Positions 62,322 through 64,000 of a stretch of 64,000 bases of DNA are shown here, one piece after another. The notes beneath the pieces are model-generated. The model worked only from the letters and a program-made list of their open reading frames with translations. It was not told the origin of the DNA and did not search any database. This stretch comes from Citrobacter sp. Cu233. Lineage in GTDB: Bacteria > Pseudomonadota > Gammaproteobacteria > Enterobacterales > Enterobacteriaceae. Within the stretch, counting starts at the first letter, position 1, and each line of letters opens with the position of its first letter. The DNA lies in contig NZ_JAOWIF010000035.1 in the NCBI RefSeq assembly GCF_030332225.1, forward strand, positions 248,001 through 312,000, in the 5' to 3' direction. Made by a program: the position numbers and the translations under genes.

Positions 62322-64000
62322 ATGAAATTCTTACAGAATATCCCGCCTTACCTGTTTTTTACCGGTAAGGGAGGTGTAGGAAAAACTTCCATTTCCTGCG
62401 CGACGGCTATCCGTCTTGCCGAACAGGGTAAGCGGGTTTTGCTGGTCAGTACCGATCCTGCCTCGAATGTCGGACAGGTATTCGATCAGGCTATCGGTAA
62501 TACCATTCGCCCTGTGACGGCAGTTCCTGGGCTTTCTGCTCTGGAGATTGACCCGCAGGAAGCCGCCCAGCAATACCGCGCCAGAATCGTTGATCCTATC
62601 AAAGGTCTTCTGCCTGATGACGTTGTTAACAGTATCAGCGAACAGCTTTCAGGAGCCTGTACGACTGAGATTGCGGCGTTCGATGAGTTTACTGGCTTAC
62701 TGACCGACGCTTCTCTGCTGACCCGCTTTGATCACATCATTTTTGATACAGCGCCGACGGGCCACACGATTCGCCTTCTCCAGCTTCCCGGTGCCTGGAG
62801 TAGCTTCATTGAAAGCAATCCAGATGGTGCTTCCTGTCTTGGCCCAATGGCCGGGCTGGAAAAGCAGCGTGAGCAGTATGCTCACGCAGTAGAGGCGTTA
62901 TCCGATCCTGATCGTACCCGACTGGTTCTGGTTGCACGACTGCAAAAATCTACACTGCAGGAAGTCGCCCGCACCCATGAAGAACTGGCTGCGATTGGGC
63001 TGAAAAACCAGTACCTAGTGATTAATGGTGTGCTGCCTACAACTGAAGCTGAACATGACGCCCTGGCCGCTGCGATATGGCAACGGGAACAAGAAGCGCT
63101 GGCAAATCTTCCTTCCGGGTTATCTGAGTTGCCGACAGACAGCTTATACCTTCAGCCGCTGAACATGGTTGGTGTCTCCGCGCTGGAAGGCCTGCTAAAC
63201 GAATATGCTGAATCAGCATCGCTTCCTGTACAGAGCGAGAGCATGCAGATCAAGCCAGAGAATGTGTCGCTGTCTGCCATGGTTGATGATATCGCCCGTA
63301 GTGAACACGGTTTGATTATGCTGATGGGCAAAGGTGGCGTAGGTAAAACCACGATGGCTGCTGCCATCGCCGTCAGGCTGGCGGATATGGGATTTGATGT
63401 CCATCTCACCACCTCAGATCCCGCTGCACATCTCAGTGCAACGCTCAATGGAAGTCTCAAAAATCTGCAGGTCAGCCGAATCAACCCTCACGATGAAACT
63501 GAACGCTATCGGCAGCATGTTCTTGAGACGAAAGGCAGGAATCTGGATGAGATAGGGAAACGGCTGCTCGAAGAGGATTTACGTTCTCCTTGCACGGAAG
63601 AGATTGCGGTGTTCCAGGCGTTCTCACGCGTAATCCGTGAAGCAGGCAAACGGTTTGTGGTCATGGATACGGCACCTACCGGGCATACGCTATTACTGCT
63701 TGATGCTACCGGGGCTTATCACCGTGAGATTGCCAGGAAGATGGGGGATAAAGGTCATTTTTCCACTCCGATGATGCAGCTTCAGGACCCGGAACGCACC
63801 AAAGTCCTGCTGGTCACTCTGCCTGAAACCACACCGGTACTGGAAGCGGCAAACCTGCAGTCCGATCTTGAGCGTGCTGGGATTCATCCGTGGGGCTGGA
63901 TTATCAATAACAGCCTTTCCATTGCGGATACGCGTTCTCCGTTGCTTTGCCAGCGCGCCCGGCAGGAACTACCTCAGATTGAGGCTGTTAAGAATCAGCA
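62322..64000 (+). CDS. arsA: Arsenite efflux pump ATPase ArsA (3' end outside window)
   Basis: The ATPase that energises ArsB-mediated arsenite export. The frame is open from the ATG at 62322 (AGGAGGA 5 bases upstream) to the window end: about 559 of an expected 583 or so residues. Two homologous halves are visible, with P-loops GKGGVGKTS at residues 15-23 and GKGGVGKTT near 334-342. The metal-site cysteines Cys113 (SGACTTE), Cys172 (GASCLGP) and the one near 422 (RSPCTEE) are all present, as is the DTAPTGHT signal motif in both halves. arsB and arsC would be expected beyond the window. Confidence 0.96.
   Translation, partial: MKFLQNIPPYLFFTGKGGVGKTSISCATAIRLAEQGKRVLLVSTDPASNVGQVFDQAIGNTIRPVTAVPGLSALEIDPQEAAQQYRARIVDPIKGLLPDDVVNSISEQLSGACTTEIAAFDEFTGLLTDASLLTRFDHIIFDTAPTGHTIRLLQLPGAWSSFIESNPDGASCLGPMAGLEKQREQYAHAVEALSDPDRTRLVLVARLQKSTLQEVARTHEELAAIGLKNQYLVINGVLPTTEAEHDALAAAIWQREQEALANLPSGLSELPTDSLYLQPLNMVGVSALEGLLNEYAESASLPVQSESMQIKPENVSLSAMVDDIARSEHGLIMLMGKGGVGKTTMAAAIAVRLADMGFDVHLTTSDPAAHLSATLNGSLKNLQVSRINPHDETERYRQHVLETKGRNLDEIGKRLLEEDLRSPCTEEIAVFQAFSRVIREAGKRFVVMDTAPTGHTLLLLDATGAYHREIARKMGDKGHFSTPMMQLQDPERTKVLLVTLPETTPVLEAANLQSDLERAGIHPWGWIINNSLSIADTRSPLLCQRARQELPQIEAVKNQ

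Noticed and set aside
56415-64000. Possible prophage
   Set aside because: Only an integrase is present; no phage structural, lysis or replication genes follow. It reads as a non-phage island.

Overview
The window is chromosomal DNA of an Enterobacteriaceae species close to Escherichia/Salmonella. Gene order (mtl, lld, cysE-gpsA-secB-grxC, gpmI-envC, tdh-kbl, waa, coaD-mutM-rpmGB, coaBC-dut-slmA-pyrE-rph, gmk-rpoZ-spoT-trmH-recG, gltS, xanP, selC) follows the E. coli K-12 map, and most proteins match my recollection of their E. coli counterparts almost residue for residue. The non-E. coli core-LPS locus and an extra aromatic-acid-type transporter suggest a Citrobacter-like organism; that is inference, since I could not run a search.

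Layout: 1-2839 mannitol operon end (mtlA 3' part, mtlD, mtlR) and yibT; 3123-7363 yibL and the lactate operon lldPRD with two LldR-type operators; 7561-8901 an extra MFS transporter; 8948-17947 housekeeping genes (trmL, cysE, gpsA, secB, grxC, yibN, gpmI, envC, yibQ) ending with the core glycosyltransferase waaH; 18194-34321 the lipopolysaccharide core region, interrupted by tdh-kbl; 34330-55548 conserved coenzyme A, repair, ribosomal-protein, nucleotide and stringent-response genes.

The LPS region is the first accessory block. It has the conserved inner-core genes (hldD, waaF, waaC, waaQ, waaG, waaP, waaA, waaL), but the outer-core set differs from E. coli: a GT25 gene ends the waaQGP operon, a GT8 gene lies beside waaA, a WaaB-like GT4 gene faces away from hldD, waaL lies upstream of waaQ instead of after waaC, and a WaaY-like heptose kinase sits beside waaH. 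A complete JUMPstart/ops element precedes waaQ. A long ERIC-type palindromic element separates hldD from waaF and supplies waaF's ribosome binding site.

The second accessory block begins at the selenocysteine tRNA gene selC (56320-56414). On its left, yicJ-yicI is reduced to a deletion-fused pseudogene. On its right is a genomic island: a P4-type integrase, a convergent two-gene AAA+ ATPase/subtilisin-like protease pair that matches the IetAS anti-phage architecture, and an arsenic resistance operon arsR-arsD-arsA that runs off the window. This island is the most interesting functional unit here. I see no CRISPR array, rRNA, complete insertion sequence or phage structural gene.
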